Below are positions 11,601 to 21,826 of a DNA stretch of 64,000 nucleotides, in pieces. Positions within the stretch are counted from its first letter, which is position 1, and the number at the start of each line of letters is the position of its first letter. The notes beneath the pieces were generated by a model. The model saw nothing but the letters and a program-made list of their open reading frames with translations, ran no database searches and was not told where the DNA came from. A program made the translations under genes and the position numbers. Source of the stretch: Neoarius graeffei (lineage: Eukaryota; Chordata; Actinopteri; Siluriformes; Ariidae); contig NC_083589.1 in the NCBI RefSeq assembly GCF_027579695.1, forward strand, positions 36,724,335-36,788,334. Direction: 5' to 3'.

Positions 11601-13200
11601 AGTGGAGTTTGGAGTGTGACTGTTTGAGGTTGTGGACAGGTGTCTTTTATACTGATAACGAGTTCAAACAGGTGCCATTAATACAGGTAACGAGTGGAGG
11701 ACAGAGGAGCCTCTTAAAGAAGTTGTTACAGGTCTGTGAGAGCCAGAAATCTTGCTTGTTTGTAGGTGACCAAATACTTATTTTACCGAGGAATTTACCA
11801 ATTAATTCATTAAAAATCCTACAGTGTGATTTCCTGGATTCTTCCCCCCCCATTCTGTGTCTCATAGTTGAGGTATACCTATGATGAAAATTACAGGCCT
11901 CTCTCATCTTTTTAAGTGGGAGAACTTGCACAATTGGTGGCTGACTAAATACTTTTTTGCCCCACTATAAATTGATGCTTTATGCTGATATTTTATTACT
12001 GGTGTCCGACCCCAGCAAATCTGTACCATCTCTTCTTGGAATCACAAACTCATTCTCAAAATTCTCCGGTTACAGGGTGAACTGGTCAGAGTCCGAGGCA
12101 CTTCCCTTAACAGCTTATTGTCCCTGCACTGCATTCCATCCAGGTGCTTTTCAGTGGCCTGAGCAAGGTATCATGTATCCGGTTTCCTAGACAGCTGAAA
12201 GATTAAAAGTTAATTTTGACCCATTATTACAAAAAATTTCCTGCTATGTGGAGAGATGGTCAACTATTAAATTGTCTATGGCAGGTAAAGTTAATGTTCT
12301 GAAAATGAACTGCATCCCCAAACTTAATTATCTTATTTCACTCCCTCCCTTTAGAAATTCCCCATTATTATTTTAAAAGGTTTGACAGGATATCCAAGAT
12401 ATTTATTTGGAATAATAAACGCCCCCGGCTGCACCACAGCAAGTTACAAAGACCAGTTGATAGAGGAGGCTTGGGGCTGCCAAAGATGTTGTTTTACTAC
12501 TATGCTTTTAATTTAAGACACCTAGCCCATTGGTCTCTCCCTCCCGAAAGGCCCCCCCCCCCCGTGGTACTACATGGAACAAGCTGTAGTGGCCCCTCTG
12601 TCACCCATGCAAATCTTGTCTACTAAGAAGCAAAAATGCATCCAATAATCTCTCATCTTAAATTAATTTGGACGAAGGTTGCTCAAATAATTAAATTTGA
12701 TCCCTTTCTAAATATTTCTTCAAGTATCTGCTTAAATCCAAAATTACGATATTGGTAAATTCCCCATTTATTGGAAGGTATGGCTGGAGAACGGTATGGG
12801 CATATTAGGGGATCTGTATTGTGATGGTTCCCGAAAATTGTTTGAGGATTTAATGCAACAATTCAATATTCCTAGGTCTCATTTTTTTAGGTACCTGCAA
12901 CTCTGCCATATGTTGGTAGGGATTTTTGGATCTTTTGGACTTTTGAAGTTACGTATTCTCTTCCCAATGTCACAATTTGCTCTGCTTGCCTGTAACAGTT
13001 CTGTCATTTCCAAATCGAAAACAGACATATGGCAGAGACTATCAAGTTTCAGAAACAGAACTGATGCCTCCCTTGCTTTCTGTACTTTTGCTAACGTCTA
13101 AGAAATGACAACAAAGTCTAATTACTAATTAGTCACCATGGAAAAGAGCCAACTGTATTTTTGAAAGAGGCGTGATAAAGTATGAACGTTCATTAAAATG

Positions 13201-13335
13201 TTTATCATCATCATCATCATCATTATTATTATACATATGGTACCCTGTGATGAACTGGCGTCCCATCCAGGGTGTATTACCACCTCCGAGTCCACCACCC
13301 TGATCAGGATAAAGCAGTTACTGAAGATGAATGTC
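13201..13335 (+). repeat. ATC/ATT repeat and old SINE 3' tail
   Basis: A short ATC then ATT microsatellite is followed by the 3' part of an older SINE family: CTGTGATGAACTGGCGTCCC, then CAGGATAAAGCAGTTACTGA. The head is missing. Confidence 0.7.
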
Positions 13336-13929
13336 CTTTACAAACAAACAAACACTTCCAATGTGAATGCCTGTCTCAGTTAAAACTAAAAAACGTCTAC
13401 AAACATGCAAAACACAGACCATGTGCTGCTGGCAAACATACTCTGACTGCACCATCTTAAACACAACCTTGTTTTCAGTCAATTAAACTCACTGTGAACC
13501 AAATCTCATTGGGGTGGCCAGAGAGTTAGCAAATGCAATATGGTTAATGGCATCATTTAGCAGAGAACGGCAGCGTGGGCACTGGATGCAAGAGCGCTTC
13601 AGAAGGGCCTACTAAAGGGGAGAGAAAGAGAAACATTACAAAGTGTAATTACTTTAAGCACCATTAGGGATGCAATAACTTGGAGGGGGAAACAAAGTCC
13701 AGCTCCGTCACACCATGCAAATTGGAAGCAGCAAAAGTAATAGTCCTTTTTATCTCTGTCTGGTTCAGATTAAGCAAGCTGGGATAAAATTGAAGCTTGC
13801 TATCTTTCAGGTTTGACTGCTATTGAGATGGTGGACTTACTGTGATTTCAGGACCATCATCTTCTCTTTGGCTGCAGTCAAACGATCATATTCTTTCCAG
13901 GTCATATCGTCCTTTGCATTGAAATTATA
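13336..13929. other. Unassigned sequence
   Basis: No gene or recognised repeat. Confidence 0.5.
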
Positions 13930-13931
13930 TA

Positions 13932-14849
13932 CAGTACCAGATAAAAGTTTGGACACACCCATCCATCCATCATCTGTAGCCGCTTTATCCTGTTCTACAG
14001 GGTCGCAGGCAAGCTGGAGCCTATCCCAGCTGACTATGGGCGAGAGACGGCGTACACCCTGGACAAGTCACCAGGTCATCGCAGGGCTGACACATAGAGA
14101 CAAACAACCATTCACACTCACATTCACACCTACGGTCAATTTAGAGTCACCAGTTAACCTAACCTGCATGTCTTTGGATTGTGGGGGAAACCGGAGCACC
14201 CGGAGGAAACCCACGCGGACACGGGGAGAACATGCAAACTCCGCACAGAAAGGCCCTCGCCGGCCACAGGGCTCGAACCCAGGACCTTCTTGCTGTGAGG
14301 TGACAGCGCTAACCACTACACCACCGTGCTGCCCAAGTTTGGACACACCTAATTCAAAATTTTTTTTTTTTTAAATCAAGTCACTTCATGTCTTAAAAAT
14401 AATGATATAGATGTCATTTCTCTTTACTTAGTTGAGCGGTTCTTGACATAATATGGATGACTATATTTGTCGAATAGGGCTATTTACTGTATTTTTATTA
14501 TTTACTGTTTGATCTCAAAACGCATTAAGGCGGCAAGAAATTGCACTAATTAACTTCTGACAAGAGACGCCTGTTAATTGAAAAGCATTCCAGGTGACTA
14601 CCTCATGAAGCTGGTTAAGATAATGCCAATAGTGTACAAAGCATCAACAAGGTAAATGCTGGCTACTTTGAAGAATTTAAAATATGAAACATATTGGGAT
14701 TTTTTTTTTTAAACTTTGTTTACCACATAATTCCATATGCTATTTCATAGTTTTGAGGTATTCAGTATTGTTCTACAATGTAGAAAAGAGTCAAAATACA
14801 GAAAAAAATTATGAATGAGTAGGGGTGTACAAACTTTTGACTGGTACTG
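13932..14849. mobile_element. Tc1-type MITE with an internal V-SINE
   Basis: Inverted ends, CAGTACCAGATAAAAGTTTG on the left and CAGTACCAGTCAAAAGTTTG (reverse complement) on the right, sit between TA dinucleotides at 13930-13931 and 14850-14851. Without the SINE the unit is about 0.53 kb and has no coding capacity, so it is non-autonomous. Confidence 0.9.
13960..14334 (-). mobile_element. V-SINE copy 6, inside the MITE
   Basis: Full-length V-SINE with a perfect 15-bp duplication, AAGTTTGGACACACC, at 13945-13959 and 14335-14349, a sequence that belongs to the terminal repeat of the MITE. This is the longest duplication in the window. Confidence 0.95.
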
Positions 14850-14851
14850 TA

Positions 14852-15645
14852 CATCTGTCCATTTCTATAAAACTTGGACTGGGACAGTAGTTTGAAAAGG
14901 TAGCTACATGGAGGGAAACATGAATCTGTTGGAAGATGAACCCTTTTCCTGAACGGACCCAGCTTTTAAAAAACATAAAAAGTTCAGCCGTTAACGTAAA
15001 AGCATTTAACCTTCAGAACAATGTGTCAACGTACTGCCAAGAGAAGCCTTACGTTTTTGACTTTTGACAGGTTGTGCAATTTAGAGACCAAAAAAAGTGG
15101 AAATTGTTCATTTCTAAATGAACATGAACTACATTATGACTTGTCCCAGTTTTCATCAAAAAGACGTGTTGGCTGGCTTCACATGTCTTGCAGGAAGCAT
15201 GTATTCATCTTCACCCTCTCACTGGTTGGTAGCTTTTGTGTTTGTGTGAACGGTCATGCTTTGGGGACGGGTGAGCAGGAAGGTGAGAATTACTGGTGGC
15301 AAGTAACCAAAGTGAAAGAACAACAAACCCAAGAAAAAAAAAACCCAGAAACAAAAAGAAAAGCTCCGATAATGTGGAGAATATTAACATCAGTCTACTT
15401 GAAGGTTTGTCCCAATATGAGGTGACATTCTTCTTCCAAATTGTCATATCGAAAAGCTGATTTTTGTCATGGGAGGATTTTGAAAAGTTCAGGAAAGAAG
15501 TTTGTCAAAAGGGGGAAAATGAGCCAACTGAAAATCAAGAGCATTGAACAGGTACGGTCTGCATCTTTATTCTCTCCTGGTACTTTTGTTAGTGCCCAGT
15601 GTAGTCAGACCAGAAAAATTCTAGGCTGGTTGTGAAAAGGCAGGG
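14852..15645. other. Unassigned sequence
   Basis: Contains a 134-codon plus ORF (15021-15425) with low-complexity lysine/glutamate-rich end and no recognisable domain, probably chance. Confidence 0.45.
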
Positions 15646-16016
15646 TTAAAGTGCATACCTTGGACCAAATTCGTTTTTTTTTTTAATATGAAAAGTATGT
15701 CCCTTTACACACTCATCCAGAAAGGTAATTTTGCACAAGGCCATCTGTCTACAGCAGAAAAAAAATAATAACAAAACGCGTCTGGAAAAATCCCAAGGGA
15801 GTCTGGAGCCAGATTCGTGACGTCACCTGCGGAAGCGCCAGCAGGCTGCGCGAGCTTGCACGGTTTCAGTGCACAGCCTGTGTAGACCAAGTTTAGCAGC
15901 GAGCGATTTTGCATTGAAATATGGAATTGTCACCTGAGCGCAATGTTACTTCACCTTTGGATGAAGAATGTAATGTTGCTACACCCTCCTACGATACATC
16001 TGTTAACCATTTTAAT

Positions 16017-16836
16017 AAACTCAACAAAAATAAAAACTTTACACTCGTTTCAAAGTCAATAATTTGAACATTTTGGAAAATAGGTTTGAAATAACGACTG
16101 TATTCAATTATCTTGTCATTAAAGATGCTATAGCATACAGATCATGTTTGTCATGGAATCGGTTCCACCGGAAATGCGACGACAATGTCCATGATCAAAA
16201 ACTGAGTCACAACTTAATGCAGAGCAGAGCGCAGGCGATTTCGAATGGTTTGGGCAGTCACTCGACCTCCAAACAATTCATTCCCAGTGGATGTGGCAGT
16301 GACAAACTGATTACGCAAATGACGTAAGACAATCTGTCGGTCTTGTGCGTGTGACGTCACACGTGGTCGACCAGGACGGGGGCGGTCGGCTGTGGTGCCA
16401 GTTTGATGGAGACGTGTCTGGAGATTATGGATGGTCTGTCGACTGCATCCCATAACCCTTGCAACATCAGTGACGGATGTTCCCGTATTCAGCATGCCAA
16501 TGGCACGTTCACGCTGAATGTTTGACAGTCGTGGCATTGCAAATTAACGAATAATTAACCATAAAACCTTGTTTTTCTGAGATGACGCTCTACTCTGCTA
16601 CCGTGAGATCAATTGCATGTGTATCAATAGGTCACGTCACTTGTGTCACGTGGAAACGTGATTTTAGCGTGCAGTGCTCTCGCACGTGCTACGTAGGCCC
16701 GACCAGTAGAATGAATGTGTGACGTAATGCCCTTGACAATGCATTTAACCATAATCACAACAAGAACTCTTTCAAGAAAAGTTTCTAAACACTATTTGAA
16801 AAATAATGAGTGTCAAGTTTTTATTTTTGCTGAGTA
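16017..16836 (-). mobile_element. Tc1-like MITE carrying only a DNA-binding domain ORF
   Basis: Inverted ends ACTCAACAAAAATAAAAACT (left) and ACTCAGCAAAAATAAAAACT (right, reverse complement) with TA at the target. Compared with copy 2 of the host THAP element, insertion was at a TA within AATAATTA. The only open frame is the transposase N-terminus. Confidence 0.88.
16214..16537 (-). CDS. Open 107-codon Tc1-type DNA-binding domain
   Basis: Starts MPRLSNIQRERAIGML and contains two helix-turn-helix-like units: SVTDVARVMGCSRQTIHNL, a GRPR-type linker (RPRPGRPRV), then LRNQFVTATST...VTAQTIRNRLR. This is the bipartite paired-like DNA-binding region of a Tc1/IS630 transposase. The DDE catalytic domain is absent and a stop follows directly. 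The frame is intact with a normal start. If expressed, it could bind transposon ends without cutting, but that is inference only. It may equally be a by-product of internal deletion. Confidence 0.75.
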   Translation of the reverse strand: MPRLSNIQRERAIGMLNTGTSVTDVARVMGCSRQTIHNLQTRLHQTGTTADRPRPGRPRVTSHAQDRQIVLRHLRNQFVTATSTGNELFGGRVTAQTIRNRLRSALH

Positions 16837-17170
16837 TAATTACGTGATAACGTTGAAGAAATTTGCAGAAAACCACCAGGTCGTTTTCTCATAAACAAAC
16901 CAGTGCTGACGTAGGATTCAGAGGGAGGCGTCCCGCACGCGACGTCACGAAAATCAATGTTTGCTGGGAAATCCAAACGCCAAGTTTTTTCAGAGGCGGA
17001 CCAATTCGCCTCAAATGCCTCGATTTCAACTGAATTTTTCTGGTATTGCACAAGGTAAAAAAAAAATTGCACAAAATGCAAACTGTGACAGATATTTGAC
17101 CAAAGTTTAATATAAAATAGGAGAATTACATTGATCTTGCTCCTGAATTTACCCGTGATATGCACTTTAA

Positions 17171-18407
17171 CCTGTTCTAATGAAACTTTACTCATCGATA
17201 ATGGAGTCTGAAGGCGTGTCATTGCAGCTCCTGATTTCCAGACCATCACCTTTTGTATTTCAAACCAGTCAGATTCCGTCAGAGTGTAAGCTATGGTGGA
17301 TTGCATTTTCACCGATTTTAATCTGAAATTGAGTGGTTAAAGCTACCCACAGAGATAGCGCTGTATAAAACCTGCTCCTACAAGGACTCCTCTTTTCTTA
17401 ATGCCTACCTCGTTTCTGCAGCTCAGCTAGAGTGATGTCTGGGTAAAAGCCTCGGATGAGACTCAGGTGGGCTTTCGGAGGTCAGTATACACCAAAAGCA
17501 TTCAATCTCAGCTGAGCTGCTTCTGCACAGCTACTTAAAAGTGGAAGCGAAGGTGCCACTGTAATCACACTTGCAATGAGTTGTCTCCAGTTACTTGAGT
17601 ACTCACAGACAGCTGTTTGTTGGTTTTGTCTCTATAACATCTCTGGAAAAGGGTCCAAGAATGAGAAAGTGGGCCTCAGCGGGACACCACCCACAGTCCC
17701 AGGTCTCAGAATAAATCAATAAGGACATGGCAATGCGCAAGCGAGGAAGAGAGGAGATGGAATTTACTCTGTGGACGATAGATGGGAAAATTACCTGGCT
17801 TCAATTGCCATGTGGTACCAGATAGCAAGCCTAATGCATGGGCTGTACAGAAACGGTAAGCAAGGAAGAGAATAAGAGCAAAATATCTTCCCCATTGCAG
17901 CACATGAGCAGAAAGGGAGTGAGGGGAAGAATATATTTGCTCCCTGCCAACATTTGTATGCAATAAACCTATTTAGTTGAGAGTTGTTTCATTTGTCCAT
18001 TTTGCAGCAAATCACATTTGTCAGAAAAACAGGCTTTGCAGAGCATTCACCATTACTGAAGGCGCTTAAAGATAATAAGGAAACATGGATTGCTTTCAAG
18101 TAACACATTCATAACACTATTCCATGTACGATGGGTGAGAACGGAGACTTGCACCATGAATTGACACTGAACATGAGGACTTCAAATGAAACATGAATCC
18201 ATTGCTGTATCTAAATCAGGGTGATTAAAAACTGATGGTCCAGATAAAATACCTCACAGAGACAGAGCAAAAGATACGAGTTTGTTTTTAGTTCTTAATC
18301 ATTTCTGACACCAGGAATAAAATGAGAGCTTGGAAAGATTGGAAAAGGCCCAAGACCAAAGTAATTATTCCCAGAGAAAAGTAAAGCCATGGTTGTTGCA
18401 TATATTA
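17171..18407. other. Unassigned sequence
   Basis: Non-coding DNA with no recognised repeat. No splice-bounded exon was seen on either strand. Confidence 0.45.
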
Positions 18408-18925
18408 AATAAAATCCCACCACATACAACTACATTTATTATACCTTTAAAAAAATGCTCACTCAAAAAAAAAACTTAAATTTTTAATGCTCCCTCAAAA
18501 AACAAACACAAAAAACCCACATACAACTACATTTATACCTTTAAAAAAAAATGCTCCCTCCAAAAAAACAAAACCCGCGTACATTACTTATACCTTAAAA
18601 AAAGCTCCCTCAAATTAAATAAATAAAATAAAATCCACATACAACTACATTTATTACACCTTAAAAAAAAAGCTCCCTCAAATAAATCCCACATACGACT
18701 ACACTGATTATACCTTGTAAAAAAAAAAAAAACTCCCTCCAAAAACAACCGAAAAATCTATACATTATACCTTAAATTTTTTTAATGCTCCCTCAAAAAA
18801 CCCCCACATACAACTACATTTATTATACCTTTAAAAAAAATGCTCCCTCAAATTAAATAAATCCCACATACAACTACTTTTATTATACCTTTAAAAAAGC
18901 GCTCCCTCAATAAATAAATAAAATT
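18408..18925. repeat. Minisatellite, units of about 55-75 bp
   Basis: About eight degenerate tandem units, each containing CCACATACAACTACATTTAT, then TATACCTTTAAAAAAA and TGCTCCCTCAAA. Units vary mainly in A-run length and in an AAATAAAT insertion. Confidence 0.88.
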
Positions 18926-18939
18926 TATTTACATATATA

Positions 18940-19474
18940 CACACAACCGTTCAAAAGTTTGGGGTCGCTTTGAAATGTCCTTATTTTTGAAAGAAAAGCA
19001 CTGTTCTTTTCAATGAAGATCACTTTAAACTAATCAGAAATCCACTCCATACATTGCTAATGTGCTAAATGACTATTCTAGCTGCAAATGTCTGGTTTTT
19101 GGTGCAATATCTCCATAGGTGTATAGAGGCCCATTTCCAGCAACTCTCACTCCAGTGTTCTAATGGTACAATGTGTTTGCTCATTGCCTCAGAAGGCTAA
19201 TGGATGATTAGAAAACCCTTGTACAATCATGTTAGCACAGCTGAAAACAGTTGAGCTCTTTAGAGAAGCTATAAAACTGACCTTCCTTTGAGCAGATTGA
19301 GTTTCTGGAGCATCACATTTGTGGGATCGATTAAATGCTCAAAATGGCCAGAAAAATGTCTCGACTATATTTTCTATTCATTTTACAACTTATGGTTGGA
19401 AATAAAAGTGTGACTTTTCATGGAAAACACAAAATTGTCTGGGTGACCCCAAACTTTTGAACGGTGGTGTAGTG
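18940..19474. mobile_element. Tc1-type MITE, 535 bp
   Basis: Inverted ends: CACACAACCGTTCAAAAGTT on the left and CACTACACCACCGTTCAAAA (reverse complement) on the right, continuing GTTTGGGGTC. TA flanks both ends. No ORF. It abuts the next Tc1 element. Confidence 0.88.
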
Positions 19475-19476
19475 TA

Positions 19477-19528
<52 letters not shown>

Positions 19529-19529
19529 G
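19477..19529. repeat. AT/AC compound microsatellite
   Basis: A run of AT followed by AC dinucleotides. It lies where the left terminal repeat of the next Tc1 should begin, so it probably replaced or grew from that end. Confidence 0.85.
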
Positions 19530-19717
19530 ACAATGAATTTTAAACAAAATAATTCAGATGCAGTTGAAGTTCAGACTTTCAGCTTTAATTCAGTGGGTTG
19601 AACAAAATGATTGCATAAAAATGTGAGGAACTGAAGCATTTTTAAACACAATCCCTTCATTTCAGGGGCTCAAAAGTAATTGGACAAATTAAATAATTGT
19701 AAATAAAATGTTCATTT

Positions 19718-21466
19718 CTAATACTTGGTTGAAAACCCTTTGTTGGCAATGACTGCCTGAAGTCTTGAACTCATGGACATCACCAGACGCTGTGTTTCCT
19801 CCTTTTTAATGCTCTGCCAGGCCTTTACTGCAGCGGTTTTCAGTTGCTGTTTGTTTGTGGGCCTTTCTGTCTGAAGTTTAGTCTTTAACAAGTGAAATGC
19901 ATGCTCAATTGGGTTGAGATCAGGTGACTGACTTGGCCATTCAAGAATATTCCACTTCTTTGCTTTAATAAACTCCTGGGTTGCTTTGGCTTTATGTTTT
20001 GGGTCACTGTCCATCTGTATTATGAAACGCCGACCAATCAGTTTGGCTGGATTTGAGCACACAGTATGTCTCTGAATACCTCAGAATTCATCCGGCTGCT
20101 TCTGTCCTGTGTCACATCAATAAACACTAGTGACCCAGTGCCACTGGCAGCCATGCATGCCCAAGCCATCACACTGCCTCCGCCGTGTTTTACAGATGAT
20201 GTGGTATGCTTTGGATCATGAGCTGTACCACACCTTCACCATACTTTTTTCTTGCTATCATTCTGGTCGAGGTTGATCTTGGTTTCATCTGTCCAAAGAA
20301 TGTTCTTCCTGAACTGTGCTGGCTTTTTTAGATTTTTTTTAGCAAAGTCCAATCTAGCCTTTTTATTCTTGAGGCTTATGAGTGGCTTGCACCGTGCCGT
20401 GAACCCTCTGTATTTACTTTCATGCAGTCTTCTCTTTATGGTAGATTTGGATATTGATACGCCTACCTCCTGGAGTGTTGTTCACTTGGTTGGCTGTTGT
20501 GAAGGGGTTTCTCTTCACCATGGAAATTATTCTGCGATCATCCACCACTGTTGTCTTCTGTGGGTGTCCAGGTCTTTTTGCATTGATGAGTTCACCAGTG
20601 CTTTCTTTCTCAGGATGTACCAAACTGTAGATTTTGCCACTCCTAATATTGTAGCAATTTCTCAGATGTTTTTTTTCTGTTTTCGCAGCTTAAAGGAACA
20701 GTCCACCGTATTTCCATAATGAAATATGCTCTTACCTGAATTGAGACGAGCTGCTCCGTACCTATCCGAGCTTTGCGCGACCTCCCAGTTAGTCAGACGC
20801 AGTCCGACGCGCTGTCACTCCTGTTAGCAATGTAGCTAGGCTCAGTATGGCCAACGGTATTTTTTGGGGCTGTAGTTAGATGCGACCAAACTCTTCCGCG
20901 TTTTTCTTGTTTACATAGGTTTATATGACCAGTGATATGAAACAAGTTCAGTTAAAAAAATTGAAACGTAGCGATTTTCTATGCTATGGAAAGTGCGCAC
21001 TATAATGACAGGCGTACTAACAACTTCTGCGTGCTTCGGCAGCACATTGATATGGAGCTCAGATATCAATGCGCTGCCGAAGCGCGCAGGTGTTAGTACA
21101 CCTGTCATTATAGTGCGGACTTTCCATAGCATAGAAAATCGCTACGTTTCAATTTTTTTAACTGAACTTGTTTCATATCACTGGTCATATAAACCTATGT
21201 AAACAAGAAAAACGCGGAAGAGTTTGGTCGCATCTAACTACAGCCCCAAAAAAGACCGTTGGCCATGCTGAGCCTAGCTACATTGCTAACAGGAGTGACA
21301 GCGCGTCAGACTGCGTCTGACTGACTGGGAGGTCGCGCAAAGCTCGGATAGGTACGGAGCAGCTCGTCTCAATTCAGGTAAGAGCATATTTCATTATGGA
21401 AATACGGTGGACTGTTCCTTTAAGGATGGCTTGTTTCACCTGCATGGAGAGCTCCTTTGACCGCAT
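19718..21466 (-). pseudogene. Tc1 transposase pseudogene (copy B)
   Basis: The start MRSKELSMQVKQAI is at 21466, just outside the hairpin element. Beyond it come the helix-turn-helix remnants and KRPGHPQKTTVVDDRRI, then frame breaks. The C-terminal catalytic part includes [33 protein letters not shown] and VIANKGFSTKY (stop at 19718). The second aspartate and the glutamate are seen. The middle is decayed. Inactive. Confidence 0.88.
20694..21419. mobile_element. 726-bp hairpin (foldback) transposon with TTAA duplication
   Basis: Nearly the whole element is one inverted repeat: two arms of about 345-360 bp, starting AGGAACAGTCCACCGTATTT at each end and meeting near 21,055 with little or no loop. 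TTAA lies at 20690-20693 and 21420-21423. The two 73-codon ORFs on opposite strands are mirror images of each other. TTAA targeting suggests piggyBac or Kolobok mobilisation. It has no gene of its own. Confidence 0.9.
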
Positions 21467-21826
21467 GTTTTCTTCACAGCAAAATCTTCCAAATGCAAGC
21501 ACCACACCTCAAATCAACTCCAGGCCTTTTATCTGCTTAATTGAGAATGACATAACGAAGGAATTGCCCACACCTGCCCATGAAATAGCCTTCGAGTCAA
21601 TTGTCCAATTACTTTTGGTCCCTTTAAAAACAGGGTGGCACATGTTAAGGAGCTGAAACTCCTAAATCCTTCATCCAATTTTAATGTGGATACCCTCAAA
21701 TGAAAGCTGAAAGTCTGGACTTTATGTCCATTATATAACTATAACCTGAATATGTTTCAGTAAACAGGTAAAAAAAAAAACAATTTGTGTCAGTGTCCAA
21801 ATATATATATATGGACCTAACTGTGT

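Larger units (their letters stand above)
9970..11969 (-). mobile_element. Tc1 element (copy A) inserted in L1, carrying a V-SINE
   Basis: The inverted termini begin CAGTGGGGCAAAAAAGTATT on the left and TAGTGGGGCAAAAAAG (reverse complement) on the right, flanked by TA. Removing it restores the L1 ORF2 frame between MVHT and KLMLYAD. A V-SINE sits within it at 11069-11443, so about 1.6 kb is Tc1. Confidence 0.93.
7828..13100 (+). pseudogene. L1 ORF2p pseudogene (endonuclease and reverse transcriptase)
   Basis: ORF2p nicks DNA and reverse-transcribes the LINE. The start MSSQIGLVRLSTWNVNGL carries the endonuclease asparagine motif. FLQE, GGDFNLL, SRIDFL and SDHAWV follow (endonuclease, 7828-8640). 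The reverse transcriptase starts with RKAPGPDCFTGEFFK (9295 on), then [11 protein letters not shown] (9685 on). After the Tc1 insertion, the catalytic box reads YAD-ILL at about 11985, with one aspartate codon of YADD missing. RGGLGLPKMLFYYYAFNLRH (12.5 kb) is the post-RT region. Stops and frameshifts occur throughout. Confidence 0.88.
6480..13190 (+). mobile_element. Degenerate L1-clade LINE, interrupted by other elements
   Basis: A two-ORF L1-type LINE in plus orientation. ORF1 lies at about 6702-7473 and ORF2 from 7828. ORF2 is interrupted by a short Tc1-derived piece (8652-8855) and a Tc1 element (9970-11969), then resumes and decays by about 13,100. The outer ends are approximate. The last part of ORF2 and the poly-A end are absent, so this copy is 3'-truncated. 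Many frameshifts and stops make it inactive. Confidence 0.85.
15650..17166 (-). mobile_element. TTAA-flanked THAP element, copy 1 (Kolobok-like), interrupted
   Basis: Bounded by TTAA (15646-15649 and 17167-17170), with short inverted ends AGTGCATA. Reading on the minus strand, it contains the same sequence as copies at 32,936 and 59,900, including the start of a THAP-like zinc-finger ORF. A Tc1-like MITE (16017-16836) splits it close to that start codon. THAP domains and TTAA duplications together are typical of Kolobok transposons, so this is inferred to be a non-autonomous Kolobok-like element. Confidence 0.75.
19480..21826 (-). mobile_element. Tc1 element (copy B) with a hairpin element inside
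   Basis: The right end reads GGACCTAACTG going outward, preceded by a TGTCCAAATATA tract. The left end is lost in the AT/AC repeat. The transposase gene is on the minus strand and is split by a TTAA hairpin element. Ends are approximate on the left. Confidence 0.8.

Noticed and set aside
15021..15425. 134-codon plus ORF as a gene
   Set aside because: Low-complexity lysine-rich end, no domain, no splice context.
18408..18925. CRISPR-like array
   Set aside because: Units vary in length and sequence, there are no unique spacers, and the genome is eukaryotic.
20911..21202. Two 73-codon ORFs with nearly the same protein on opposite strands
   Set aside because: They are the two arms of the hairpin transposon read in mirror orientation.
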